Shown piece after piece: positions 35,793 through 50,240 of a stretch of 64,000 nucleotides of DNA; position 1 is the first letter of the stretch; each line of letters opens with the position of its first letter. Made by a program: the position numbers and the translations under genes. The stretch is from Eleginops maclovinus (taxonomy: Eukaryota; Chordata; Actinopteri; Perciformes; Eleginopidae). The stretch spans positions 22,873,505 through 22,937,504 of the forward strand of contig NC_086366.1 in the NCBI RefSeq assembly GCF_036324505.1. Reading direction: 5' to 3'. Under the pieces are notes generated by a model that was given only the letters and a program-made list of their open reading frames with translations, was not told the DNA's origin and made no database searches.

Positions 35793-37022
35793 TGATCCAT
35801 CCATCCATCTTCTCCTGCCTTTCCGTCAGGGTCGCGGAGGTAACAGCTCCAGCAGAGAGCCCCAAACTTCTCTTTCCCTGGCCACATCAACCACCTCTGA
35901 CTGGGGGATTCCAAGGCGCTCCCAGGTCAGCGAAGAGATATAATCCCTCCACCTGGTCCTAGGTCTACCCCTCGGTCTCTTCCCAGCTGGATGTGCCTGG
36001 AACACTTCCCTAGGGAGGCGCCCAGGTGGCATCCTCACTAGGTGCCCGAACCACCTCAACTGGCTCCTTTCAACGCGAAGGAGCAGCGGTTCTACTCCGA
36101 GTCCCTCCTGGATGACTGAACTTCTGACCTTATCCCTAAGGGAGATGCCAGCCACCCTGCGGAGAAATCCCATTTCGGCCGCTTGTATCCGCGATCTCGT
36201 TCTTTCAGTCATGACCCATCCTTCATGACCATAGGTGAGGGTAGGAACGAAGATGGCGCGGTAGACAGAGAGCTTTGCCTTCTGGCTCAGCTCTCTTTTC
36301 GTCACAACGGTGCGGTAAAGCGACTGCAGTACCGCTCCCGCTGCTCCGATTCTCCGGCCCATCTCACGCTCCATTGTTCCCTCACTTGAGAACAACACCC
36401 CGAGATACTTGAACTCCTTCACTTGGGGTAAGGCTTCATTCCCTACCTGTAGTGGACAGTCCATCGGTTTCCTGCTGAGAACCATGGCCTCAGATTTGGA
36501 GGTGCTGATCCTCATCCCAGCCGCTTCACACTCGGCCGCAAACCGATCCAGTGAGTGCTGAAGGTCACAGACCGATGAAGCCATTAGGACCACATCATCT
36601 GCAAAAAGCAGTGGTGCAATCCTTAGCCCACCGAACTGCAGACCCCCTCCCCCACGACTACGCCTCAAAATCCTGTCCATGAATATCACAAACAGGATTG
36701 GTGACAAAGCGCAGCCCTGGCGGAGGCCAACCCTCACCAGAAATCGGTCCGACGTGCTACCGAGGACCCGGACACAGCTCTCGCTTTGAGAGTACAGAGA
36801 TTGGATGGCCCTCAGTAGAGACCCCCTCACCCCATACTCCCGCAGCACCTCCCACAGTATCTCCCTGGGAACCCGGTCATACGCTTTCTCCAAATCCACA
36901 AAGTACATGTAGACCGGATGAGCATACACCCAGGCCCCCTCCAGGATCCTAGCGAGAGTAAAAAGCTGGTCCGTCGTTCCACGACCAGGACGAAATCCGC
37001 ATTGTTCCTCCTCAATCTGAGG
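35793..37022 (-). mobile_element. 5'-truncated non-LTR retrotransposon (Rex1/RTE-like, clade uncertain)
   Basis: The insertion holds the RT ORF, a 3'UTR of only about 20 nt and a GGAT/GATG microsatellite tail at its 3' end (35793-35806 on +, reading CCATCCATCCATC). Short 3'UTRs with such tails are known for fish Rex-type LINEs. I cannot fix the clade without a database search. No convincing target-site duplication is visible. Confidence 0.85.
35826..37020 (-). CDS. LINE reverse transcriptase ORF (5'-truncated)
   Basis: An uninterrupted reverse transcriptase reading frame of about 395 codons on the minus strand. It begins inside the RT domain (EEEQCGFRPGRGTTDQLF) and ends at TGA 35826-35828. 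Visible RT motifs are YFVDLEKAYDRVPRE, GLRQGCALSPILF, the catalytic LLFADDVVLM, and KEFKYLGVLF. The C-terminal region has RWFGHLVRMPPGRLPREVF and RPRGRPRTRWRDY, typical of fish non-LTR elements. There is no N-terminal endonuclease: an in-frame TAA lies at the 5' boundary, so this is a dead 5'-truncated insertion. The absence of frameshifts suggests a fairly young copy. It is in the same orientation as bcas3. Confidence 0.9.
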
Positions 37023-37919
37023 TTCGGTTTATTTGCCTTTTATCCGCGCTATACCTTTGCTGCAACAATGTAAATGACTCCGCCGTGGGTGGAATAAAGG
37101 TTTTCAGATTCTCCCTGTTTTGAACATGTCTCCTGACGGCTTGTTTGACGTCTACATGATGTGTTGAGTTTTGAAAGCTGAGAGATGTCAGCTCCTCTAA
37201 GAGACTCTGTCTTATAGTGACACATTACATATTCACAGAGACATACTTCCAGCTGAATGTGCATCACACACTCGCCATATAGTGCAGCGTTGCATCAAAA
37301 TAGCCAATGTACGGCATCCAGCATCTGCTGATCCAGCAAGTGCATATGATCATGTTTCTACATTTCTGGAGAGCGATGCTGCTGAGCAAAAGGACAACCA
37401 TTGCAAATCCTGAGGCCTCAACAAACTCCTACCAGTGAAAATGTCGAGACCATGATAGTGTATTGGCTAGCACGAAAAACACGCACTCAGGTGTATGTGT
37501 GTAGCACACTGTTAGCAACACAAGTTAGGACTCTAGAATTTTTTGAATAGCAGACCCTAACCCGAACCCTAAACCTAGTCCAAATAATTATTCAAAAGCA
37601 ATAAAAAAAAGACAAAATTAAAATTAGCATTTAGCAAAAACATTTAGGGGTGGGGATCTTTGCACGTATCATTAAGATAGTGAGTTTAAGTAACATACAC
37701 ATGACAAAAAACTGCAATACAATTAAAACCAGTTTGAATACTAAACAAAAATGTAAAATCATGAAATGCTCACTAGCTCTAACCTTTAGCTTCTCTCTTG
37801 TATCAGTTTAAAACGGTTTCCACTGTTGGAGTTTTTATAGAGCCAGAAAATCATGCTATGAATTCTTTCTGCTGTTTTTTTTTATGGTGAACTGCACATT
37901 TCTGTCTGTCAAAAACTAA

Positions 37920-38200
37920 AGGCAGAACAAATCAGTGACCTTGAGAGTAACAGGAGCTCTAATTAGCTTAAGAGTCTTTTCAAATTCACAAACTGTACTG
38001 ACATAAAACCACAGTGTGTGTTTGATACGTCCTGCAGATGTTCAGAGGCCAACACGGATACTGTCTCCATCAAGGAGGGCATGCAGGAAGTGGGAGCTTC
38101 TTACTTTAGCCGAGGAAACCTAATACAAACCACACTGTTATTATCCCAGCTAACACGCAATGTGCCACGCTGCGGTGTTATCCCAGCCCGCTGCCGACTA
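37920..38200. promoter_or_regulatory. Candidate conserved noncoding block in bcas3 intron
   Basis: Complex sequence with a CTAATTAGCTTAAG homeodomain site near 37957-37970 and AACCACA RUNX-like motifs (38008 and 38128 regions). It ends at a poly(C) run (38201-38210). Confidence 0.22.
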
Positions 38201-38469
38201 CCCCCCCCCCAATCCCATCCACTTTAATTTCCCAGCACTACACAGGGCAGAAATGCAGCAGTAATTCCAGGCAGGGGTGAGGGCTGCTGCTTCACACTGC
38301 TCTGGGCTCAGATAATGTGTTTATTTACAAGGCCACTTGCACTGGTACTTTATTTCAGGATATTGCTAACAGGTTGCCAATAGCTCAAGTTTTTTTACCA
38401 GATAATCCATTTTTTTTAACAATGTAAGAGAGCATTTACACTTTGACTCTACTTCTTTTATATCAGAGT

Positions 38470-38590
38470 GGTGACTCTGGCGCATGGGGCAAATGGGTGT
38501 CTACCAAAAACAGGGTCATGGGTTTGATTCCCATACCTGCAGACAACATGTTGAAGTGTTCTTGGGCAAAAATCTTGCTCCAAAAAAGCA
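38470..38590 (+). mobile_element. tRNA-derived SINE fragment 2 (V-SINE-like tail)
   Basis: Plus strand: GTGTCTACCAAAAACAGGG, a B-box-like GGTTTGATTCCC at 38521-38532, CTGCAGACAACATG and TTGAAGTGTTCTTGGGCAAA. The last phrase resembles the V-SINE core. It shares block order with the copy at 35119. Confidence 0.6.
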
Positions 38591-41026
38591 TTTCTAAAGT
38601 ATTTAAATGTATGTAGTCACTTTTCAGTATATAAAATATAAATATAATAGGTTTCTACTATTTGGAAATAATCAGAGAAATTACCTTTTGAAAGCATCAA
38701 TATTCTCTAGGACTAGATATGTCTCAAGTGAAACCCAGGATAATACTTTTGTTACAACATACTGGCAAAAGCAACTATTATAATAGTGCATATATCCGAC
38801 ATATAAATGGAATCTCCTGTCCAAAGTATATGCACTTTAAAACACAGCTTTAGGCACAGCATTTCCAGCAGTGCCTGGGTTTACCCTTAAGAATATGGGT
38901 CATCTGTAATGATATCACTTTTCCAGCCACGGCTCCTTGCAAGCAGAGATGAGTGCTGGAGCCACTGAGATGGAGCCTCACCTCTCGTCTGCAGCCCTGC
39001 ACCGCTAACTCCTCGTCTAAATGCCAATGTGACACCTAAGGGTCCTCCAGAAGGACCCAGGGGATCTCAAGGAAAATGCTTCAATGCTTCATTTTACCCA
39101 CAAGTAACTTTGCTTTATTCTTCCCATTCTTACGTCACAGTTTACTGGCTTCCTACCACACTGACTGTCACTGCCAGACACTTGCCCTCCCAGCTAGCCC
39201 TTTTGCCAACCCCATAGATCTGCACTGTTGCTGTGTTATTGTAGGCGCTATAAGCTGCTGAACACCCCAGCAAAGCCCTAAAGGCCTTTTCTAGTGCTGC
39301 CTAATCCACCTCATTGTGTGACGCCCACCAGCTATTCAACAAGTCTTAACCTCTCACGCCCCCGACACAATCCCCCAGCACTGTAATGTTGGGGATCTTT
39401 TCTTCTGGGGCTGATGTCACTGGGTAAAGTAATATGGTTATTTACAAGGTGGTTTTGTCCGACGTGATGTGTAGATAATGCTGCTCTGGAAGGAAGCCAA
39501 TGAAGAAATGGAAACTACTGTTGGGTTTGTCACATATAGGCTTTTAATGGATGGCTGATCTGAGCTACATGATAAATATTGTGTGCTAATATATAATGTT
39601 TATCCATAAAAATGTCAACAACAGTTTCTGGAAATTGAAAATTGAAAGCAGCTTGCAATTGTGAATATTTGGATAGGTACGCATTTAAAACAGTGCTATT
39701 TCTGAGTTTTTTCCTTTTTGTCACGGAAAACAACAATAGCCTAATCTTGGAAGTCATTCTGCTGTTGGTTTTGACTCTGTACTGCGCTGGGACGAGAGCT
39801 ATGTTCGGGCGAAACACCAGTGGCCAGACTTCAAAAGAAAGTGCAAGTCAACCTTAGATACAGAGTTGAAAAAGCTATCAGTAAAACGGCACCGGATGCC
39901 ACAGCTGGAGATAACAGAGGAGGTTTTTCAGACTAGAGTTGAATGAAGGAAGGGGGGCTGGTTCTTGGCAGTGTTGGACAAGGAAGAAATTGAAGCTGTT
40001 TTTGGAGACTCGTCCTTGCACAATCCAACAGAGACACAAATAACAACCCAGAGGCAAGTTAATACCTCATCAGCCAATCGGACATACAGAGGAAATGATC
40101 AGGGCCGGGGTAGTCTGCACCCTCGGCTGTGAACAGGCCTTAATCCTCTTATACTCTCACACAAACACACATCAGCTCCAGCATACACACTTTCAATTTC
40201 ATACAAACACGAAAGCTAAATCTAGCATGAAATGCGAAGTACAAGAAATAGTTGTAACAGAAAAAAAACTTGCAAAATAGAACACACTGTCACATCAGCA
40301 CCAAACATACTCCTGATATTGAAGGGAAATTCAATTTTTATCACTTTTACAATTCAATTTTACAACATTTAGTGGCTTAGATTGATTATTCCTATGAGCT
40401 TGTTTAATAACCAACACGCTAAAGAAAGTTCCTGTAACGATCACTAATAATACCCTTTTAATACTCAATTTTAATGCTTCATAAAATATGTAATTGAAAA
40501 TATTTTATCTCTATAATCCTAACCCCAACCTAGTCCAATAATTGTCTCATAATTGACAAGCTATCCATGCCATGAACATTTTCCTAGATGCTTATTTTAC
40601 ATACGTTCACATCGTTTTACGCTATTTGGATTGCCTTTGTAGTGTTTTTTTTTCATCTATCATTCATGTTTTGTTGAGTTTCATTTTGTTTCTTAGATTT
40701 TTGTTTAATTATTACAATGAAATCTGTAGTTTGACAAAAAAATAAATAAATATCAATGTCTTTTAACCACACTTTACCACCTGTTATCTTCACCTGTTAA
40801 CTTCACTAAAATTCCATCATTTATGTGACAAATGAGCTCCTTCCATAAAAACTCAGCTGAGTGAGTCCACTGGGAAGACAATGCAATATTGTTGAAATCG
40901 TATGTGTGCCTAGACCTTAGACATGACCTAACTGTTTTATTTGCCTTAATCCTACCCTAGCCCTAACCCCATGCCAACACGATAACATTTAAGGAAATTT
41001 GACTCTTATAAGTGCAGATTTAGGAA

Positions 41027-41156
<130 letters not shown>

Positions 41157-42949
41157 CCTGTGGCCATGACTGGCAGTGTGTTGATGATTGTCATGTGCAT
41201 GTAGGGTGAGACAAGACTCACCACTGAGAAAAAAAGGATCAAAGAGAATAAAAAGAGCTCTTAATCTGGGAGGGTCTGTGCCAGTACAGTTCCATCCATC
41301 CGTCTATCCATCTCTCTGTCCCTCTGTTCCCCGGAGAGGCTGGGATGGGGGCAGTAACCCATCGCGATAGCATACTTATCCCAGCTGATTGTTTTTGTGT
41401 TTTAACTTTAATCTCACCGTTGGCCCCAGCTGGCTCTGATTAGTGCTCTCACGTCACATTCCAACCCCTAACAGTCTCATACACACACTTACACTTACAC
41501 AGAAGTGCATACGCTCACTTGCCCATGTGAACATTTGGGATTCTTCTGGCCGGTAACAGTATTGCTCAGATCAATCAACCAACTGAGGTGGATTAAGTCA
41601 ATGCTAATTTGTCATTTTCTTTATCAGATATTTAAGGGGAGAGTTCCGGGTGTTGTGTGTGAACAGTAGGAGCTGGTAAACACAGCAGCATCATTACGAA
41701 TAATTGCAGACCAGTGCTGCCATCTCATCTACAGATGCCTAAAAGAGAGCTGAAAGAATATATCTTTGTATCTTCTCTTCTTTCAGTTTTGGCCAACCTT
41801 TTCAAATCTATATAGATTATAAAGGCATTGGTGGCCCAAAAAAACCTGTTATGTACATGTCTTTAGTTGTACATATTTATAACCAATGGCATCTTGTTGT
41901 TACCTTTTAACAAGAAAGTAAATAACATGTTGTTTTTTTAAGTTAATAATACAAAGTGGGTTATACATGTCATATCCCACTTTACGGCATGAACTTCCCT
42001 TTCTCCTGACCTGGATTGGCCCCTTCTCTGACCTTCTACCATAATACCTTTTGACCAGATATCTAATAGAATTTCTATCTGAGGCATCATTTTATTCATG
42101 ATATAGAAAGTGCCAAGTGACATGGATTTGTTTCCTTAAGTGATGAAGGTTTTTACTCTGCTGCCTTTCCCCCCGATGTTGCCAATTTAGCTCCCATGGA
42201 GGCAGAACATAAGGAAATCATGACTGAGAGTTCTACCTCAGCGGGAGCTAATGATAAACCGAAATGGAGTTCTAGGAATAAACGGCGTGAACCAATTCTC
42301 AAATGTATTTTCTAAAAGGTTACTGCTTTCAGAACATCTCCAACCACCAACAATGTCCATCAAGCAACAGCATATGCCTACTTTAACCTACTCAAAGATA
42401 CCGCACCAATAATATATGTAAAATTCCATTAATATTACCGATGTGTTACATATGAAAGCATGTTGGCATTGCTACGTGAGCCCTTGCTCTGCACAATCCT
42501 TAGAAAGCCGGCCAGTTGAACGACTGAGTCCACATTAGTGGGAAAGCTCATTAACATCTACCGGAGATCATCCTGATGGACTGTGAAAAGCCTGGCTTAA
42601 CACACCCTCCAGTGTAAAAGACAGCACACTATAATGCGGCTGGAGACACACACACCACATACATTACATCAGGATAGATGGCAAGAGTTTAAATGGAGCT
42701 CTAGCTGGATGTTGAAACCTCTTTTCTTTTAATGCACTGCTCAAACACTCTGGACTTACCTGGATATAGCTCAATAAAAAAACTCTTTCTCTTTTTTTTG
42801 TAAGCCAAAGGCAAACATCATGATGAAATGCACTGGTGTTAAATTTGGATAATCCTAATGAGACATTCATCCCACAGTGAGGACATTTCAGCGATAAAGC
42901 GGCAAAGGTAAAGAGCATATCAAATAATTATTTAAAAAAATAAAAAAAG

Positions 42950-43325
42950 TAGTATGGTCTTAAACTACTCAGCTACAAGTAACAGTCCTGTTTTCAAAGT
43001 GTTACTTAAGTATAAAAGTTTTGGCACAAAAGGTAAAAATACTTATTCTGCACGGTGGCCTATTTCAGAATAATATGTATAATAATAAGTACAGAAGAAT
43101 TCAAAGATAAATGTACTTCAAGCTTCAAAAGTAATAGTACTCGTGATGCAGTATGGATTACAGTATGGGATTACAGTATCATTTTAATATGGTATTTATT
43201 TTGATCCTGTTTCTCTTTCATGTAAGAGCATTTGAGTGTTGTGGTTGTTCAATGTAAGTACAAGTAGCTCAAAATAATATTTAACTATAGTACTTAAGTA
43301 AATGTTTTTTAATAACAAAAGACAT
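42950..43325. mobile_element. Dispersed 'TACTTAAGTA' fish repeat, copy 2 (diverged)
   Basis: It includes CTACAAGTAACAGTCCTG, TTACTTAAGTATAAAAGT, GGTAAAAATACTTATTCTGC and, at the far end, TAGTACTTAAGTAAATG. It appears to be the same family as the element at 26226. It lies inside the bcas3 intron. Confidence 0.5.
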
Positions 43326-43419
43326 GTTTTACACATCTTCATAAAGACAGCCACCTCACATTCTGCAAATCCACAGAGAATGCCGGCCTCTTGCTTGAAC
43401 TCCACAGGGCAAACCACAG

Positions 43420-43770
43420 CAACCAGCTAGCCCCGTTAATCATGATACTCAACAGGTTGCGTGATTAAGAAACAAATGAAAAAGAAGAAAGTGATTCATG
43501 GGGCTAATTCAGGCCCTTGAGCAGGGACTTTCTCTGCGTCTTCTCTGGCCGTATATTCTGAGCAACACCCGCTCTGAATACACAGCTGACCACAACTTTC
43601 CCAGCGGCTGCTCATTAGAGTGTGTTATAAGGGGTGCCAACAACAGGCCGGGACACTCCTGACACTCTATTCGGGCCGCTTTGAATTAGGCCTCTAATGA
43701 AAACCTAGTGCTGACCCAGGATTTGACCGGCTATTTACCCAAAGCAGACTGACGGCCGCCGCACCACTGG
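43420..43770. promoter_or_regulatory. Candidate conserved noncoding block in bcas3 intron
   Basis: Dense with complex motifs: CAGCTG E-box (43583-43588) next to ACCACAA RUNX-like (43589-43595), TCATTAGA (43612-43619) and TAATGA (43695-43700). Composition contrasts with the AT-rich, repeat-like flanks. It directly abuts the dispersed repeat at 42950-43325. Confidence 0.3.
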
Positions 43771-46700
43771 ACACTGTATGTAAGTGCTTTTATAGGGAGA
43801 CTGCTGGTCGTGAGCCAAAAGAGAGCAAGAACAGTATGAGACTGGTCTCTCGAGTGAGTAACAAAAACAGAAAATATGGAAAATAATGTATTTAATCTAT
43901 TCAGCTGAATTTGTATAGTCAGCAAAAATACATACAAATGAATAAAAATAATTCAATTTAAGGATGTTCTGAACTCAAGGAAATGTTTTGAAAATAAAAG
44001 TACAGGTACAATAAACTTGGGGTTTATCTCTGAATTATAGGGGACACGGGCAATCCCTGCACAATTGTTTGAGCCTCTTTAAGTGCAGCTGTTATTTTGA
44101 TGAACCCGTCCAAACGCAAAGTTCTTCTGTATTTCAGGTAACGCTTACGACATAGCTCAAAGTGTTTGTCCATTTTAAGAATGAACTGCAGTATACATAG
44201 TATAAGAGCAATGGGATTTCTCCATTGGATTTTGGAATATTGTAGAAATCAAGCTCTTTGGCTAACACATGTTTATGATTCTACAGATCAAGCTTTTACA
44301 ATGATACAAGTCAATACATCTGAGACTTATGGTCCATCTGTGTTGGATCAAACATTATGTACATACTGGTATCTAATCAAATGAAACATTTGACTAAATA
44401 CATGAAGATGCTTCCATACATGTCACTGGGCACACTGAATGGTTTAAAAATAATTATGTGAATCACACGCTATGGCTTTTACAGTCACCATATCTCAACC
44501 AAACAATTTCACATTTCATTATTATAATTGAAATACCAAATGACGGAATATCTTTTGGTATTCATCCCCCCAGTAGAGCAAAGACACTTGGACAGAGAAT
44601 ACCAAGGAACGATGAAGATATGTAATATTTGTATGTTGGTTTTGAAGAAGCTACCTCCGTATCTCAGTTGATGTAAAGTGGGGTTAGCGGAAATTCAATC
44701 TCTTTTCTTTAGGTATCAAAAAAGAGCTTAAGGCTTGCACACCCACTTTAAAAAAGACTGTAAGCACATTCAAGAAGTTTTAGATGTATATGCACTTCAC
44801 GAGCAAACTGCCCATGGTGGAAAACAAATCACAGTGAAGACTATTGAACACACAAGCACATATATACATATGCACACTCACACACATATGGTTTGATGTC
44901 CTTTGACAAGCATCTAGGAGACCCCTGTCAATGGTTTTGGACAGGAGGGCTGGTCTCAGCTGAAAGAGGTTGCTGGTGTTAAGTGTCTGCTGAGGAAACT
45001 GATGGACACTACAATGTCAGGAAACTGTCGCTCATCATCACATCATGTACCTGACCCACCCTACAACCACACCAAGGTGGGGGCAAGATAAAGCTGCTAC
45101 TCAACAGTGTGTGTGTATATTTGTGTGTTTTTTGTGAAAGAGAAGGGGAAAGTGCATCACACTGAACACATGGTTTAGAGATGAATATGCAAACCTACCT
45201 CTAGCGGTGCTTTGACTGAAACTAAAGTGCTATTCTTAATGTAAGACACTTCCCTTATGGTTATTTTTGAATTGTATTTGCCCCTTTCTTATCCCCTTGT
45301 GTATATTGTTTTTTTGGTTTTTGTCTTGGCCGCAGTACCATGCGATTTCTGTCAGGATTAATAAAGTGTTGCAGGTTCGATTCAACATTTCTACGTTTTT
45401 ATTAAAAACAAAATCTCTAAATTGATAGCATTCATGTAGTAATTGTTGTAAACCATTCTGAATAACATATTGGATGGTTACACTCTACAATGAAACCTTG
45501 GAAACTACCAAGCTTATATTACTTATCCTGAGTTATATGCCTTATAGTCATGCTTTTTGTATAAGCTATTGTCCAAAATGGTTGGATTAATGATCTCTCT
45601 ATGGTTGAGGTTCATTGTGATGGTGGACCAATAATGAAAGTATTTAAGTATAAAGCAGGAAATAAACAGCGGTAATCTGTCTAAAGGTCTGATGCTCTGT
45701 CAACTGAACAAATTGATACATGAAGCCTTGGAATACTGACCATGTGTAACAACTGGATATTAGTGCAACCAGACACAGCCCATTATTGTGCAAGAATACT
45801 TATTCAGTGCCAGCATTTTGACTGTGTAGTGTTGTCTCTAATCGCACTAACCAAAAGTGATGATTGCTGATGTTAGCCAGCTAGCTAGGTAGCAACGATT
45901 GTTCACGGTACCAAATCATTATAGACTTTTAATTAACCCTATAAAAATATTGGTGCCTTGTTGTTGACACCAGTATAGTGGTACATCCCTTAAAAAATGC
46001 CAAAACCCCACATGTATAACTTCATTTGTACTGCTGTGTTTAACAGAGCATCTGTAATCTGGGTTTACAGAAGTACAGAAGGGTGCTACTTTAAACACAG
46101 CAATAGTCAATACACATTAAGTCTTTCTTCCCCAATTTCACATCCCAGCTCCTGTACAGGACTTGTTTATCTGCTAGAGGCCTCAAATTGACAAATTTCA
46201 ATGGTGTGTGTTAAACGTAAAGGCCAGGAGGCTTTTTGACCCTAACCATGTACCTAATATTGCTTGACTTTTCTCACGCAATGTAGTCACACTGAAATCA
46301 AGCACACACATATACTCACAAACACCCACATACCAGGTTCTCTGCGATGCTTTTCACAGAGCATGTGTGAAATTGGAACAACAGCAAATGAAAGCAAACT
46401 TGTGTAAAACTACAGAGCTGGTAAGAGGAAAAACAAGGGTCCATTAGGCACAACACCAATGTATCATAGGTACTTGTGTACAGGTTATCCCTGAGAGACA
46501 GACCAACACATACTGTACACACACTATCAGTGAAGCAGTCAGCAAATGGTCAAAGGGACAAAGTTCATGGCTTGTATAAAGGAGCAGGGTCTTTTGAAAA
46601 GCTGCTTGTAGACATAGAGCGCCTTACAAAGGAGCTTCCATTACATTTGCATTGCCTTTATACAGAGTAGAAAAGCTGTTTTCAAAGAACACCAATCTAT

Positions 46701-49469
46701 CATGCTTGGGTTTATTGAACAATTTGTTTGGTACATGGGGTTTGAGCTATGACTCATTTCTTTGAATAGTTTAGATGCGGTAAGAGAACAGAGGTCAGAA
46801 TGTTTACATTCGAAAACAACAGAAGAAAGAGAATAACCTGCAAAGATGCACAGCCAATCAGCCAAAGACTCATGGTTGACTTCAAAACTGAGCAACCCAC
46901 CAAATGCTTGCTGAGTGGGGCCATGGAGAAATTAAAAGACCAATTCTGATCTTTGCCATCACAGATTCTGGATTAGTGACACAAGGAAAATGAAGGACAT
47001 TTCTTGCATAAGAGCAATTTTTGTTTTCATTGATTGGAACAAAGTGAAGCAGTGAGAGGAAGGGGTCACATTCCTAATTAACAGCCACGACCCCTTTAAA
47101 CCTATAGATTTTATTTATGAAAAGCCTCATACTAGTATTTAATTTGAAACTATTCCAAATTAAATACAAATGCAAAATCTTTGCTTGACTACTCATTTAG
47201 TTGTCAGATCTTTCAGAAAAGGCCCACAGCAGTTATATGTTGTTTACACTACCACAATTATAAAATGGTGAGAAAAGTAGCAGTTGCACAAAAATTCGAC
47301 CTGCATAATTGCAAGACATCCAAATTGCAATTATTATGAATAGTTAGGATAAGGAAACATAAATTAAGGCTAGGAAGGGTATGTTCACAACACCAATGGA
47401 ATTACATTTGATAGGTATATCCCTTTATTTTACTTCTATATATGAGATTTTTTTTGATCAAACTACATAGCTTAGATAAATGATTTATCTCTAGCAGACA
47501 TTTATGCCTGGATAAATTAAAACTAGAAGGCTTTGACGTGTATTAATAATTAGGTCAATGACCTAATGAAAATAATCCTTTTACATTTCCTAATGAAATT
47601 CACTTCATAGACCAATCTGGATGCTAATTTCTCTAAGTTTAAAAAAAAAAACCCTTTACAACCTCTTAATAGGAAAACACAACATACACAAACCAATAAG
47701 AGTCTTGAAATAGCGCCAATGCATGTGTCAAAAGCTCTTGCTATCTGGTCTTCTATCAAATTACAGTCAGTTTGCGGCAGAAGATCCTTGTATTGCTTTT
47801 GTTTGCATTTAAGTGACCTGGAGTGGAAAAAAGAGACACCATTATCTATATAGCATCAACATGAAGCTTTTCATATGTCAGCTCTAAGTGTTTTAATGTG
47901 TCGTAATTATGGCTCGGCTTTCATCTTGGACATGTGGCTTCAAAGATTCTCAATGATGTCTTATTATCATATCTGTCTGCATGAGTAGGAAAACACAGAA
48001 AATAATAACAGTGCTCCATTTTTATTATCTGCCTGTGGTTCAGTCAGTCTAGGTCTGACTTGATTGGTACACTTTGTTTGCCAGTGTTTGGCTTTAACTT
48101 GAAATCAATGCTCTCCACCTTCCTTTCATAAAGGAGAGGATATGAGGGAGAGGATATGATCGTATTCCAAAGCCTCAGAGAGGTAACAGCCTTTAAAACG
48201 TGCTAATGTATGTCTCATCTTGCTTCACTCTGTGAAGGCAAAACCAATACCAAACCTTGATATCACAAGCCAGACACTACTCAAGGATGGGGATTATTAA
48301 CATGGGTTTCCTGATGGTTTAGTAATTAAGACGCAACATGTGACCCTGACATTTTCAGTCAACTCAAGCAAGGAATCTTTTTTGCATATCATGCTTTGTA
48401 TAGTGGAAATGTGGTGTCAAGCCGGATTAGATGACATATCTCAAGGCGCAAACAACACATACAAACATCCACCCCTTCACACCAAGCAGCAACCTACAGT
48501 GCCAATGAGAAGAGCTCAAAATGGCCATTGCTCGATAGGGCATTTCAGGCCTTTCTTAAAAGCGAGTTAGCTCCAATGCATTTTTTAATGCCAAACTTTA
48601 CATATGATCTTTCAACACTCCAACTCTTTGCCCATTATTGGATTAGTCGGGAATTGTGCGACACTGCCACTGCCAAGGTGGTGATCAGAGACATCCCCAT
48701 TGCCCTTCACTCTCCTGAAAGCTTGAGATGACGTCATAGAGACTATGCCCATGATTCACACATACACTTATCAACTGATGACGGTGGCTGACAAGTAAGG
48801 TGCCAACCTGCTGATCAGGGGCACTTAGAGTTCTTTAGCGCCAATTCGAATCCATACCCTCTCCCTACCTACTTCCACTCTGTGCATGCGTGTGGAGGGT
48901 CTGCCAAATGAAGAGCCATTTCAAATCAACTAGAGAGGAGTGGGAGTTATTGAACTCTGGTTTATGATCCTGACTTAACCAGCTGCCCTACTTGACAATG
49001 TCTATTGCATTAAGTGTCCCTTATGGAACATTCTGTGTACAAACACTTCCATGAAAACATTTACTGCTGAAATAAGATGATACAATGGAAATTGAAATAC
49101 AGATATTGACAACTTAAAAGTTAAATTGTATATTATTATTTTCCTTAGGATCATATGTCACTGCATCTATTGTAATAAACTGTATAAAAGTGGAAATGAT
49201 TGTATGGTTTTGTATATTTACAGGAAAGCAGCTCATAAATAGTAGACTTACAAACAAGAAGATGTCTAAGAGATGCTGATTACAAACTTTTGTTAGGAAT
49301 AGTTCCAGTTCCTGTTTCTGCCAGAGAGAGGGGAGTTTGTCCCAAAACTTTTCATTGTCTTAACAAGCTACACCTTTAAGAAGGAGCCTCTTTCAGCTGA
49401 GAGTGTCACTACAGAATGATTTCACTCAGTCAGAGTGTTGAGGATGTATAGTTTGGTTTGGAATTGGGC

Positions 49470-49605
49470 CACTGTCTAGCTCAAGGACACTTTGATACTC
49501 TCTCTGGAGGTGCCAGGGATCAAACCAGACTGTGTTTATAGGGGCATGGCTCCGGAGGTAAAGCGATCATTGGGTAATTGGAAGGTTTCAGGTTTGTATG
49601 TGTGT
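49470..49605. mobile_element. Possible pair of SINE-like remnants
   Basis: CTCAAGGACACTTTGATACT and GGGATCAAACCAG (tRNA-SINE-like, minus) are followed by GGCTCCGGAGGTAAAGCG and AAGGTTTCAGGTTT (tRNA-like, plus). Both are weak matches. The region may be two fused degenerate SINEs. Confidence 0.3.
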
Positions 49606-50016
49606 CTTTGGTTGGACATTGTGTTGACAGGAAGTTCCAGTGTTTTGGAAAGCTGGCCTGGCTCAGCTCAGCTCAGCTGCCTCTCCATTATGTATCTTAT
49701 CACTTATTCATGTAACCATATTTTATTGATACACACACACCCGCATGCAGGGTCATGTTAGGAGAGATTGTGTGTGTGTAATTTATGTGTATACATGAGA
49801 CTCAATATGACAGGGTGTGAGCAGAATGTGTGTATACATGTGGGCTGAGTGAACGCACTCTCCAGAACACATTATCTGTTAAAAGTGTGACTTTGCGTGT
49901 GAATATAAACACTTTGCCTAAACTGTATGTGTTGCCTTTGTTTGCTGGTTTTAAATCATATTGGATTCAGTGTCTGATAATGATGAATTTGATTGCTGGA
50001 TTAAAATGTTGAAGCA

Positions 50017-50240
50017 GCTCTATTACGCTCATTTTCAGAGCTCATATTAGTATTTTGTGTCTCTGCTGGGACATGTCTCCCTGCTTAAATGTTCAAAAAG
50101 CTCTTTATTTTTCTCAAACTGCCTGTGCTGCAGCACCTCTTTTCATCCTTTGTCTGAAACCAGTCTAATCTGCTCTGATTCGTTAGCTGGCAAGTTCTGC
50201 GTGATTGGTCACAAATGATCATGGAAGAGGAGGCTTAATG
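50017..50240 (+). mobile_element. piggyBac-like MITE copy (older, plus)
   Basis: It contains CTCTATTACGCTCATTTTCA, then ATTAGTATTTTGTGTCT, CAAAAAGCTCTTTATTTTTC, CTCTTTTCATCC and GTCTGAAACCAG, collinear with the copies at 59065 and 57440 but more diverged. The start lacks a clean TTAA. Confidence 0.55.

Noticed and set aside
36183..36952. Plus-strand ORFs inside the LINE
   Set aside because: Antisense to the reverse transcriptase frame, with no domain content.
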